A stretch of DNA of 37,558 bases from Gammaproteobacteria bacterium (lineage in GTDB: Bacteria > Pseudomonadota > Gammaproteobacteria > SZUA-140). The stretch lies in assembly GCA_020845975.1 (NCBI GenBank), contig JADLET010000039.1:1-37558 (forward strand), written 5' to 3'. This document shows, piece by piece, positions 1 to 7,422 of the stretch. The number at the start of each line of letters is the position of its first letter. Position 1 is the stretch's first letter. Both the position numbers and the translations under genes were made by a program. Below the pieces are notes generated by a model that had not been told where the DNA came from, did no database searches, and saw only the letters and a list, made by a program, of their open reading frames with translations.

Positions 1-64
1 CGCAGATTCCATGTCGGCACGGGCCAATACGAGCCCACTTCAGATGCCGGATATACGACTGCAG

Positions 65-138
65 GCTCAACCCTTACCGCCAGACCTATCGATCAATTTC
101 TTGTCTTGGGCGGGGAGTCCATATACGCCGGGTTAGGT
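65..138 (-). other. attC: attC recombination site of cassette 2 (integron)
   Basis: Read on the minus strand, the site begins with R'' box ACCTAAC (138-132), directly behind the stop codon of the cassette gene, and ends with GTTGAGC (71-65), which fits GTTRRRY. R'' is the exact complement of the GTTAGGT that starts this same cassette at 956-950, as expected when a cassette circle is reconstituted. An inner imperfect stem CCGCC(CA)AGAC/GTCTGGCGG is visible, with two unpaired bases on one arm. The spacers between outer and inner stems are unequal, so this site is less canonical than the one at 950-1010. Confidence 0.65.
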
Positions 139-139
139 T

Positions 140-943
140 TCACGGTAGTGCCTCTGAGCCTTCGGTTGCAGCAAGGCCATAAGTTTCAGGGAAGTCGAAG
201 TCAGTGAAGTCGTTGCTTTTAAAACGGCTGACCAGATAACTTCGCGCTTGAATTTTTACGGCAGCAAGTTTTTGGAATGCGCGCTGCAACGAAACGACGC
301 AGTTGTCTGTTGAGTTGACGATTGCTCCAAATACATGGGCACCGAGCGCAAGTTCCAGTGCTTCTCGAGTAACCACTCCATCGTTTGGAATACGTGCCGC
401 TGCTAGCGCCGGCTGAACTCGCTCCAGATGCAGAGCCGAACGAAGGTTCCATTGATTTAGCGCTTCTATGTAATTCTCCTGTGCGAGATAGAAGTCATAG
501 AGAACCGCACGCCCTTCCTTAGTGTCGATTAGGAACGCCAACTCCGGCAGTTGGAGCACATTTTTCACTGTGTCATATGGAGGCGTGGCAGGAATGGAGA
601 GGAACCTCGCAGGATCGGCCAGCCTCTCGTACACATAGTCACGCTGGATCAAAACGATCGTGTTTACTTGCTGGAGCAACGCGAACATCAACCGATGTGC
701 CGCTGTGTGAGCATTCTTCTGCTCCAGCGTCTTTTGAAATCTGCGTTGCAATGCATAGGCAAGCATTGCTCCAATAAGTGCGCCTATGAGTGTTGCAAAG
801 CCGTTTGCAAGAGCGTCTGGCGTGAATGGCTTGATCGCTGTCGCAAGATCGATTGCTGATGCGACCGATGCAGCAGGGGCTGTGGCTACAGCAGCTAAGT
901 CAGGTGCATTCGACGCGGCAGACGCTGCAAGTGATGTAGGCAT
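140..943 (-). CDS. Integron cassette 2 gene: membrane-anchored protein of unknown function
   Basis: I do not recognise a family. The 267-residue product has an Ala-rich N-terminus, one predicted membrane segment at about residues 45-66 (ANGFATLIGALIGAMLAYAL), then RR and a roughly 200-residue soluble, largely helical-looking region without an obvious catalytic motif; the charge after the membrane segment suggests that this region faces the cytoplasm. An ATG at 961 is also in frame, but it lies inside the upstream attC, so the ATG at 943, 12 nt inside the cassette boundary, is preferred. No Shine-Dalgarno sequence is visible, which is common for cassette genes. The stop codon abuts the attC R'' box. 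Base composition is lower in GC than the chromosomal genes from 3060 onward, consistent with acquisition as a cassette. Confidence 0.75.
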   Translation of the reverse strand: MPTSLAASAASNAPDLAAVATAPAASVASAIDLATAIKPFTPDALANGFATLIGALIGAMLAYALQRRFQKTLEQKNAHTAAHRLMFALLQQVNTIVLIQRDYVYERLADPARFLSIPATPPYDTVKNVLQLPELAFLIDTKEGRAVLYDFYLAQENYIEALNQWNLRSALHLERVQPALAAARIPNDGVVTREALELALGAHVFGAIVNSTDNCVVSLQRAFQKLAAVKIQARSYLVSRFKSNDFTDFDFPETYGLAATEGSEALP

Positions 944-949
944 AGTGAA

Positions 950-1010
950 ACCTAACGACATCCATCAGCCGCGTGCGTCTTCGCACGCCGGCTGCATGGA
1001 TTTGTTAGAT
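950..1010 (-). other. attC: attC recombination site of cassette 1
   Basis: On the minus strand this 61-bp site starts with R'' ATCTAAC (1010-1004) and ends with R' GTTAGGT (956-950), matching RYYYAAC and GTTRRRY. It folds into one long imperfect hairpin: CTAAC/GTTAG, ATCCAT/ATGGAT, AGCC/GGCT and GCGTGCG/CGCACGC with loop AAGA. A single unpaired G on the 5' arm between the last two stems resembles the extrahelical base that directs IntI to the bottom strand. The TAA stop of the cassette 1 gene lies within R''. R'' is the exact complement of GTTAGAT at the attI junction (1920-1914), so the site belongs to cassette 1. Confidence 0.9.
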
Positions 1011-1907
1011 CTCCCTATATTCGAGAGCATAGGCATTGTCCTTCTTATACGCGTGAAACACTCGTGTACTGGGAAATCTTGCTCGAACGATCTTGAGCGC
1101 CTCCCCGACGAATGCCGGATCTGCTCGACAACCGAAACGAATTGATGCGAACTCAGATTTTCGGATCGATATGTAGTCATGCATCGCGGTCTCGTCCGCC
1201 AAAGGGTACCAAACGCGCCACTCGCGTTCAGAGGACCAATGGTAACTCTTTATGTACGCATAGCGCTTATACAGCGCGGAGAAGTCGAGCTGTTTGACTC
1301 CAGTCAGATTGTCAAGCCAGTCGCTCTCGAAAAAAAAGGAAGGAGGAGTTTTTGTATACTCTACTGCCCGCGCAACCGATAGCGGATTGTCCTCTTCTGG
1401 GAGAGACCAGAACTCGAAAACGACGCCAGTGTGATCCCGCGCGTAGTGCGCCCACATCAACAAATTGTCCGGATCCTCGGAGACACAGAATACCCGCACA
1501 CCCGGCAAGATCTTATTCCACCAATGCGACTGATACTGTTGCTGAGTGTTCCTGAACTCTCGCACAAGGGCGGCAAACGCGTCGGCAGTCAGCTCAAACC
1601 AACGATCTCGGGGAAACCCATGAGTCGGATAGTATCTATGAGCCTCCAGAACCAGCTTCCCCCAGGGATCGTTCGGGTCAACGGCCGGCGCGGATGACGC
1701 AGATGCAAGTTCATGGATCCGATCGATGACTTTGCTATGCAAGTTAGCGGGATCGAAGTCGAAGTGGAGCCCTGATTGAATGTCGAATGGATCGTTGAAG
1801 GCGCGCGGCGAGCTGTAGCGGACAGTGCCGCTCCTAAGTACGGCAAGGGCAGCGTCTGACGACGCATACTTGTAAAACGCTCGTTTTCCCGGAATCTGTG
1901 ATTGCAT
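1005..1907 (-). CDS. Integron cassette 1 gene: DUF2971 family protein
   Basis: The 300-residue protein resembles the DUF2971 family. It has the N-terminal YKYASSDAALAVLRSGTVRYSS block (written here in part: YKYAS, RYSSPRAFNDPFD) typical of the family, and the central motif LLMWAHYARDHTGVVFEF, corresponding to the conserved WAHYAD-x-H-x-G-x-x-[FL]-x-F core. No signal peptide or membrane segment is seen. DUF2971 has no settled biochemical function that I can name; members often sit in mobile or variable regions. The ATG lies 13 nt from the cassette boundary at 1919 and the TAA is inside attC, so gene and recombination signals are tightly packed. As the first cassette it is nearest the expected Pc promoter and the most likely to be expressed. 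Confidence 0.85.
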   Translation of the reverse strand: MQSQIPGKRAFYKYASSDAALAVLRSGTVRYSSPRAFNDPFDIQSGLHFDFDPANLHSKVIDRIHELASASSAPAVDPNDPWGKLVLEAHRYYPTHGFPRDRWFELTADAFAALVREFRNTQQQYQSHWWNKILPGVRVFCVSEDPDNLLMWAHYARDHTGVVFEFWSLPEEDNPLSVARAVEYTKTPPSFFFESDWLDNLTGVKQLDFSALYKRYAYIKSYHWSSEREWRVWYPLADETAMHDYISIRKSEFASIRFGCRADPAFVGEALKIVRARFPSTRVFHAYKKDNAYALEYREI

Positions 1908-1913
1908 CTGGAG

Positions 1914-2000
1914 ATCTAACAGTGAGTAGATATAAAAGTTATACGTTATAACGTAGCAGTTTTATATATAGCACGCAGCCGAAATATCTATCTGATTGAT
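1914..2000 (-). other. attI: Probable attI site and cassette promoter region
   Basis: The junction GTTAGAT (1920-1914, minus strand) is a perfect GTTRRRY core, and cassette 1 begins at its TT. The adjoining sequence toward intI is AT-rich and should contain attI. It holds the perfect 14-bp palindrome TACGTTATAACGTA (1942-1955) and the overlapping inverted repeat GTTATA-CGT-TATAAC (1938-1952). On the minus strand TAGATA, an 18-nt gap and TATAAA form a possible promoter pointing into the cassettes, which would correspond to Pc. The right limit of attI cannot be set by eye. Confidence 0.6.
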
Positions 2001-2016
2001 TATCCGAATGGATAAT
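1999..2016. repeat. Inverted repeat upstream of intI
   Basis: ATTATCC-GAAT-GGATAAT has perfect 7-bp arms and a 4-bp centre, about 60 bp upstream of the integrase start. It could be an operator for intI or part of the recombination site. It does not match the CTGT-N8-ACAG form of a gammaproteobacterial LexA box. Confidence 0.5.
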
Positions 2017-2075
2017 GGAATCCATGCGGACAAAGGGATACTTTATCGGTTTCATGTCGCCATGGAGGGCAGATC

Positions 2076-3038
2076 ATGAAGAAATCGCCATTGCTGGAAA
2101 AACTGCGTACTACCATTCGCGTACGCCATTACAGTTACCGTACCGAAAAGTGTTACGTCCATTGGGTTAAACGTTTCATACTATTTCATAACAAACGTCA
2201 TCCCGCCGAGATGGGCGCGGCGGAGATCGGGGCCTTTCTTACCGCGCTCGCGGTGCAGGGCCAGGTGTCAGCTTCTACCCAGAACCAGGCGCTGAATGCC
2301 CTGGTCTTTTTCTATAAGCATGTCATGGAGCGTGAGATCGGCATGCTCGACGGCGTTGTCCGCGCCAAGCGACCCGAACACCTGCCCACCGTGCTGACCG
2401 CTGCCGAAGTCGATGCGGTCTTGAAACATCTGCCAGGCGTTTACTGGCTGATCGGGAGCCTGTTGTATGGTGCCGGCCTGAGGTTGATGGAGGGGCTGCG
2501 GCTTCGCGTCAAGGATCTCGATTTTAATCACCGTTCAGTCATGGTGCGTGATGGCAAAGGCGGCAAGGATAGAATTACCATACTCCCGCAACGGCTGGCG
2601 CCCTTCCTGCACGAGCATTTAAAGTCTGTGAAGTTATTGCATGAGCGAGATCTTGCCGAGGGATTTGGCGAGGTCTATTTGCCATACGCCCTGGCCAGGA
2701 AATACCCCAGGGCGCCCCGGGAATGGGGCTGGCAGTTTGTCTTTCCCGCGGAAAAACGCTCGGTGGACCCGAGGACTGGCGCGGTTCGTCGCCATCACTG
2801 TTATTCAAAGACCTTTCAGTCCACGATCAGGAAGGCGGTGCGGTTGGCAGGAATACACAAGCCCGCGAGCAGCCACACCCTGCGTCACTCCTTCGCGACG
2901 CACTTGCTCGAAAATGGCTACGACATCCGCACCGTGCAGGAGCTGCTCGGACACAAGGATGTGCGCACGACGCAAATCTACACACATGTGCTGAACCGTG
3001 GCGGAAACGCGGTGATGAGTCCGCTCGATCGGCGCTGA
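2076..3038 (+). CDS. intI: Integron integrase (tyrosine recombinase, IntI type)
   Basis: This 320-residue tyrosine recombinase inserts and excises gene cassettes by attI x attC recombination. An N-terminal core-binding domain spans roughly residues 1-95. The catalytic domain holds R136 (in GAGLRLMEG), K164, the H267-T-L-R270 box, H293 (in LLGHKD) and nucleophile Y302 (in TTQIYTH). The extra segment that separates IntI from XerC/D is present at about residues 203-225 ([20 protein letters not shown]), and the C-terminus [20 protein letters not shown] is close to that of IntI1. GGAGG at 2064-2068 lies 7 nt before the ATG. The gene is divergent from two cassettes, the normal integron layout. No catalytic residue is missing, so it is probably active. 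Length is close to the 320-340 usual for the family. Confidence 0.95.
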   Translation: MKKSPLLEKLRTTIRVRHYSYRTEKCYVHWVKRFILFHNKRHPAEMGAAEIGAFLTALAVQGQVSASTQNQALNALVFFYKHVMEREIGMLDGVVRAKRPEHLPTVLTAAEVDAVLKHLPGVYWLIGSLLYGAGLRLMEGLRLRVKDLDFNHRSVMVRDGKGGKDRITILPQRLAPFLHEHLKSVKLLHERDLAEGFGEVYLPYALARKYPRAPREWGWQFVFPAEKRSVDPRTGAVRRHHCYSKTFQSTIRKAVRLAGIHKPASSHTLRHSFATHLLENGYDIRTVQELLGHKDVRTTQIYTHVLNRGGNAVMSPLDRR

Positions 3039-3059
3039 AGTGTCTAACCCGGCGGTCCG

Positions 3060-3836
3060 TTACTCCGGCACCCTGACATCACGCATATAGCGCAAGATCA
3101 TCCGCGCGCGGATGCCGAGCCAGCGGGAGTCGGCGTGGGTTTCGTAATAGCCCGGACGCGGGAGCATGGCGGCGAGGCGGGCGGACTGCCAGCTGGTGAG
3201 GCCGATGGCCGGGATCCGGTAGTACTGGCGCGCGGCTGCCTCGGCGCCGTAGATGCGTTCGCCCCATTCCGCCACGTTGAGATAGACCTCGAGGATGCGG
3301 CGCTTGCTCCACATGGCCTCGATCATCACGGTGATCAGCGCCTCCTCGCCCTTGCGCAGGAAGCTGCGGCGGCCGGACAGGAACAGGTTTTTGGCGAGCT
3401 GCTGGCTGATGGTGGAGCCGCCGGCGACGAGCTTGCCCTGTTTCAGGTTCTTGTTGAGCGCGGTCTCGATGCCTTCCCAGTCAAAGCCCGAGTGCGCCAT
3501 GAAGCGCGCATCCTCGGCGGCGACGACGGCCTGCTTGAGGTTCATCGAGATGCGGTCGTACGGCGCCCAGCGATGATGCAGGCCCACATTGGGGTTTGTC
3601 TCCTGCAGATGCGCGAGGCGCGCCACCATGAAGGCGCTGGCGCCCGGATTGTGGTCCTTCCACCACCAGAGCTGCGCCAGCACCCACAGATTGAAACCGA
3701 GAAACAGTGCGATCAGGATGCCGGCCGTCCAGGCGAGAAAGCGGCGGACGGGATGCCGGCGCTTCTTGCCTTTGCGCTTGCGCGCGGGCCTGAAGTAATC
3801 GGCGTTCCTCTGGAGGAAGTCCTGCGGGATTTTCAT
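3060..3836 (-). CDS. mtgA: Monofunctional biosynthetic peptidoglycan transglycosylase
   Basis: MtgA polymerises lipid II into glycan strands at the outer face of the inner membrane without a transpeptidase domain. The 258-residue protein has a basic cytoplasmic N-terminus, one membrane anchor at about residues 34-56, and a glycosyltransferase family 51 domain. Recognisable motifs are EDARFMAHSGFDW with catalytic Glu108, GGSTISQQLAKNLFL (139-153), a Lys/Arg-rich region with Glu164-165, and RRILEVYLNVAEWG (179-192). The N-terminal cytoplasmic tail is somewhat longer than in E. coli MtgA. It lies downstream of the glycosylase gene on the same strand, separated by an inverted-repeat element, and converges on intI with a gap of 21 bp. 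Confidence 0.95.
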   Translation of the reverse strand: MKIPQDFLQRNADYFRPARKRKGKKRRHPVRRFLAWTAGILIALFLGFNLWVLAQLWWWKDHNPGASAFMVARLAHLQETNPNVGLHHRWAPYDRISMNLKQAVVAAEDARFMAHSGFDWEGIETALNKNLKQGKLVAGGSTISQQLAKNLFLSGRRSFLRKGEEALITVMIEAMWSKRRILEVYLNVAEWGERIYGAEAAARQYYRIPAIGLTSWQSARLAAMLPRPGYYETHADSRWLGIRARMILRYMRDVRVPE

Positions 3837-3851
3837 GTGATTTGTGTGTAT

Positions 3852-3900
3852 GGGGACAGATTTAAAATCTGTCCCCTTTCCCTGCTGTAAATCTGTCCCC
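3852..3900. repeat. GGGGACAGATTT-type inverted repeat, copy 1
   Basis: GGGGACAGATTT-A-AAATCTGTCCCC (3852-3876) is a perfect 12-bp inverted repeat with a single central base, followed by a second right arm AAATCTGTCCCC (3889-3900). It belongs to the same family as the elements at 9798, 16588 and 18803. It overlaps the 3' end of the glycosylase gene and could act as a terminator or mRNA 3'-end stabiliser. I recall similar motifs near REP-associated (RAYT) transposases in other proteobacteria, but none is encoded here. Confidence 0.9.
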
Positions 3901-4413
3901 TGCGATAGGTTTCAGCGCCATGCGCCAGCGATGGACTTTTTCCGCGGGAGGTAGCGCGGCATGCGCGGGGCTGGTCGAGGGCAAAGTGTGATAGACGATG
4001 CGGCCGCAGGAGGCATCGAGCCAAGGCCTCACGAGTCTGCGATAGAGCGCTGCGGCTTTCTGGCCGTTGAAGCAGACGGTATCGATCGTCGGATGCGCAT
4101 GAAAGACCGCGGCGAAATCGTTGGGGACGACGGAGGCCGGATCGATCGCGCTGTCCAGGCTGCCCTCGCGCCGGCAGCGCGCAACGACGTCCCACAGCGC
4201 GAGGCGTGTTTCCTTCATTCGCGCCAGTCGCTCTTCATAGGGCAATGCGCGCGGTTTGTCGCAGACCTGTTCTATCACCTCCCAGAACAGATTGCGCGGG
4301 TGGGCATAGTATTCGCGACGGCGCAGCGATTCGGCGCCGGGCAGCGAACCGAGGATCAGCAGGCGCGAACAGGGTGCGATCACCGCGGGCAGGCCGGTCA
4401 GGAGTTCGGACAT
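3862..4413 (-). CDS. Hypoxanthine-DNA glycosylase (UDG superfamily, family 6 type)
   Basis: The 183-residue product fits the DNA-deoxyinosine glycosylases of the uracil-DNA glycosylase superfamily, which excise hypoxanthine formed by adenine deamination. Signature blocks are LLILGSLPGAESLRRREYYA (19-37; GSLPG 22-26) with HPRNLFW following, a central TVCFNGQKA (112-120) and LPSTSPAHA (144-152). The last 13 residues, AGDRFTAGKGDRF, are translated from the intergenic repeat, which also provides the TAA stop; the conserved fold should end near residue 170. It starts 7 bp downstream of the LVIVD gene stop and is probably cotranscribed with it. Confidence 0.85.
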   Translation of the reverse strand: MSELLTGLPAVIAPCSRLLILGSLPGAESLRRREYYAHPRNLFWEVIEQVCDKPRALPYEERLARMKETRLALWDVVARCRREGSLDSAIDPASVVPNDFAAVFHAHPTIDTVCFNGQKAAALYRRLVRPWLDASCGRIVYHTLPSTSPAHAALPPAEKVHRWRMALKPIAGDRFTAGKGDRF

Positions 4414-4420
4414 GGCGCGG

Positions 4421-7387
4421 CTAAGGTTGTCCCGCGGAATTCTTGTACTGTTCCATCAGCGCCTTGAACTGTTCCGGTGTGATCTTCGGCTTGCCGAAAC
4501 GCAACGGCTCGACGGTCGCCGCGTCGCGACGAGCGATGTGTTCCGGCGGTTGCCGGTTGCGATCGACCGCGATGAGGTCATAGCTTCCCGCGGGCAGATC
4601 GGTCGGCAGTTCGACACGGCCCTCGCCGCCGTCACTGTCCAGTTTCAGCGCGAGCGGCGGCAGCGCCTGCAGTGCTGCGATGGTGTCGCCGCCGGTGAGA
4701 TACAGGAAACCGCCGCGCGCGGCCAGGCCGTCGACCGCGCCCAGGGTGTTGTAGCGATTCAGCAGACGCCACTGCGCGGGATCGGCGACGTCGAAGGTGT
4801 AGACGCGGGAATGATCTGTGATCGCGTACAGGGTGTTGCCGTCGAGCTGGATGTCGGTGATCTCGCCGGCCAGCGGCAGTCGCGCCAGTTCGGTCATGCC
4901 GCTGTCACCCAGCGCGAGTATGCGCACGCCCTCACCCGCCACGGCGAGATACGCACGCTGTCCGGCGACGCGCAGCCGGGTGATCTCGCCCGCCAGCGGG
5001 AACACGATGAGCGGCCGGACCTTGCCATGGTCGGGCACGGCGGCCATGAGTCCGCTGCCGCGCACGGCGAGATAGAGGCGTTCGTCGGCGTAAGCGGCGG
5101 TGCTGATGCGGTCCTTCAGCGGGTAACGCGTCGTGGCGCGCTCGACCGGATCGTACAAGGTGACGGCGCGCTCTTCCGTCAGCAACAGGCGATCGATCGC
5201 CGCGCTCAGTCCGCGCGCGCGCGCTTCGAGCTCCAGATCGTCGATCAGTCGCGTCTGGAACGGATTGGCGATATCGAGTTCTGCGAGACGTCCGCCGTCA
5301 TGCAGCACATAGGCGCGCTCGCCGAGCACAGCGACCTGCTCGGCATTCGTGATATCGACGCCGGTCATCCAGGTCGGGTTGAGCGGGTTCTGGATGTCGA
5401 ATACCTGTACACCGGCCTCGCCCTGCGCGATCAGCGCGAAGCGGTCGCCCAGGGCAACGGCGCGCACGGCATCCTTGCGCGGATAACCACCGGCGCGACG
5501 CGGTTCGCGCGGACTGGAGACATCGAGCACGCTGATGCCGCCCCACCAGTCCATCACATAGGCATGGTCGTCCTTGAGTTGAACGCCCCAGGCGGCGCCG
5601 TCGGTATCGTAGCCGCCAATGATGCGCGGCTGCGTTGCATCGGCGACATCGATCACCTGCATGCCGGCGAGCCAGTCGGCCACATATAACAACGTGCCGC
5701 GTCGATCAAGGCCGCGCGCGTTGCCGGGCGTGGCGACATGGCCGAGCTCGACCGGCCGCGCGGGATCGGCGATGTCGAGCACATAGACGCCGCGATCAAA
5801 GAAGGCGACGTAGGCGCGCGCGCCGTCGAGCAGCACCTCTTCGGCCGCACCGCCGGGACTGAAGCGCCCGATCTCACGCGGCGCGCTCGGGTCGCGCACG
5901 TCGAACACCAGCAGACCGCTGTCGTCGTCGGCGACATAGAGCACGCCGTCGCGCACGCGCAGCGACCAGGCCTTGCCGGGCGTATCGACCTCGGCGAGCA
6001 TCCGCGGCGCGCGCGGGTCGCTGATGTCGGCGACGATGAAGCCGCCGCGATGCGAGGCGAGATAGAGCAGGTCACCGTCGAGCACCGGTGTGTAGGCGAG
6101 ACCCGGCGTCGGCAGCTCCGCGATCCGGACCGGATTGCGTGGATCGCTTACATCGAGGATCTGCAGGCCGTGATCGTCGTCGGCAACATACGCAAGGCCG
6201 TCTCGCACCACCACGCCCTTCGATGAACCGTCGGTGTGGAAACTCGAGAGCAGCATCGGGTGGCGCGGGTCGCGCAGATCATACAGATGCAGACCGGAGA
6301 ACCAGTCGGCGACATAGGCGATGTTGTCCGCGATGAAGACGCGACGCTGACCGCCGAGATTGACGCCCTGGCCGAAGTCGAGGCCTTCGTTGCCGAGGCG
6401 CGGTGTCTGCGGGCGCAGATCGTAGACGGACAGGCGCCCGTCGGAGAGCACGCCGGCGCGCACCGCGTCCAGACAGGTTGATGCGTGCCGCCCCGGCGGA
6501 ATCAAAACCGATTGCAGGCTCGGGAAGGCCGGGCGACTGACGTCGAGCAGATAGAGTCCGCCATCGACGCCTTCGGCCAGCGCGCGCGTGCCGGCGGCGG
6601 TGATGTGCCGCAAGGCCGGGATGCGGCGGAAACTGCCGAGCCAGCGCGGCGGCGCGGCGTCGTCCTGGATGTCGAACACCGCGACACCCGCGGCGCCATC
6701 CGCGACCAGCAGACTGCCGTCGGATACCGCCACGTCGAGCGCGGGACCGGCGGTGCGCAGATTCGTGATGGACGCGGCCGGATTCCGCGCATCGAGCACC
6801 AGGACGCCGGCATCGCCGGCGGCGATGAACACCTGCATCTCTGTGACGGCAAGACCGTGTCCGTGCGCGGCCAGCATGGTGTGCGCGGCAACGACGGGCT
6901 CGGCGGCGGACAGATCGAGCAAGGCCAGCTCGCTCCCGGCGAGGAGCCACGCGCGCGTGCCGTCGAGCGCCATATCATCGAGCGCATGCGCGAGGCGATG
7001 ACGCGCGCGCACCCGCGGCGCGGCGGGATCGAGGATGTCCACCACGAACAGTTCGCGCTCGCCCGCCAGCAACGCGGTGTCTCCCTGCACGCGAATCCGC
7101 GATACGGGCGCGGCGAGCGGCAGGCGCGCCAGTTCCGCGTTGTCATGCGCCGTATCGACAATGCGCAGGCCCTCGCGACCGGCGGCGATGAAGGCCATAT
7201 CGCCGATGAAGGCGGCAGCGCGCGCTTCCGCACCGACCTCCAGCGTCACGCGGGTATACGGACCTCCGGGGGCAAGCAGGAATTCCTGTCCCTGGCCGGA
7301 GGGATTGAGATCGAGGATGAGCTCATGCGCCGGCGCGACATTCGCGAAACATACCGCGAGCGCGACGGCCGCGCACAGTCGTCTCAT
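4421..7387 (-). CDS. Secreted LVIVD-repeat beta-propeller protein
   Basis: The 988-residue protein begins with a signal peptide (MRRLCAAVALAVCFANVAPA, cleavage probably after residue 20) and is then almost wholly made of about 40-45-residue LVIVD-type repeats of the form hxVxDxxxGLxVhDhxDPxxPxxhG, for example AYVADDDHGLQILDVSDPRN. The pattern implies several beta-propellers in a row. Such proteins are exported and thought to be surface or periplasmic binding scaffolds; no enzyme motif is seen. A C-terminal non-repeat segment (about 900-988) has LPAGSYDLIAVDRNRQPPEH and may be a sandwich domain. The reading frame stays open upstream into the aldo/keto reductase gene, but residues there are out-of-frame shadow, and the signal peptide fixes the start at ATG 7387. 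Confidence 0.88.
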   Translation of the reverse strand: MRRLCAAVALAVCFANVAPAHELILDLNPSGQGQEFLLAPGGPYTRVTLEVGAEARAAAFIGDMAFIAAGREGLRIVDTAHDNAELARLPLAAPVSRIRVQGDTALLAGERELFVVDILDPAAPRVRARHRLAHALDDMALDGTRAWLLAGSELALLDLSAAEPVVAAHTMLAAHGHGLAVTEMQVFIAAGDAGVLVLDARNPAASITNLRTAGPALDVAVSDGSLLVADGAAGVAVFDIQDDAAPPRWLGSFRRIPALRHITAAGTRALAEGVDGGLYLLDVSRPAFPSLQSVLIPPGRHASTCLDAVRAGVLSDGRLSVYDLRPQTPRLGNEGLDFGQGVNLGGQRRVFIADNIAYVADWFSGLHLYDLRDPRHPMLLSSFHTDGSSKGVVVRDGLAYVADDDHGLQILDVSDPRNPVRIAELPTPGLAYTPVLDGDLLYLASHRGGFIVADISDPRAPRMLAEVDTPGKAWSLRVRDGVLYVADDDSGLLVFDVRDPSAPREIGRFSPGGAAEEVLLDGARAYVAFFDRGVYVLDIADPARPVELGHVATPGNARGLDRRGTLLYVADWLAGMQVIDVADATQPRIIGGYDTDGAAWGVQLKDDHAYVMDWWGGISVLDVSSPREPRRAGGYPRKDAVRAVALGDRFALIAQGEAGVQVFDIQNPLNPTWMTGVDITNAEQVAVLGERAYVLHDGGRLAELDIANPFQTRLIDDLELEARARGLSAAIDRLLLTEERAVTLYDPVERATTRYPLKDRISTAAYADERLYLAVRGSGLMAAVPDHGKVRPLIVFPLAGEITRLRVAGQRAYLAVAGEGVRILALGDSGMTELARLPLAGEITDIQLDGNTLYAITDHSRVYTFDVADPAQWRLLNRYNTLGAVDGLAARGGFLYLTGGDTIAALQALPPLALKLDSDGGEGRVELPTDLPAGSYDLIAVDRNRQPPEHIARRDAATVEPLRFGKPKITPEQFKALMEQYKNSAGQP

Positions 7388-7422
7388 GCGTGGCACACCG
7401 TTGTCAGAAAGATTGCCGACGT

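Noticed and set aside
1-85. Open minus-strand frame running to the left edge (SIGLAVRVEPAVVYPASEVG...)
   Set aside because: It crosses the attC of cassette 2, has no start codon in a sensible place and too little length to support a gene; at most it is the start of a third cassette.
551-1145. Plus-strand open frames opposite the integron cassettes
   Set aside because: They are complements of the cassette genes, cross the attC and lack protein-like composition.
1920-2075. LexA (SOS) box controlling intI
   Set aside because: No CTGT-N8-ACAG or close variant was found in the region upstream of the integrase.
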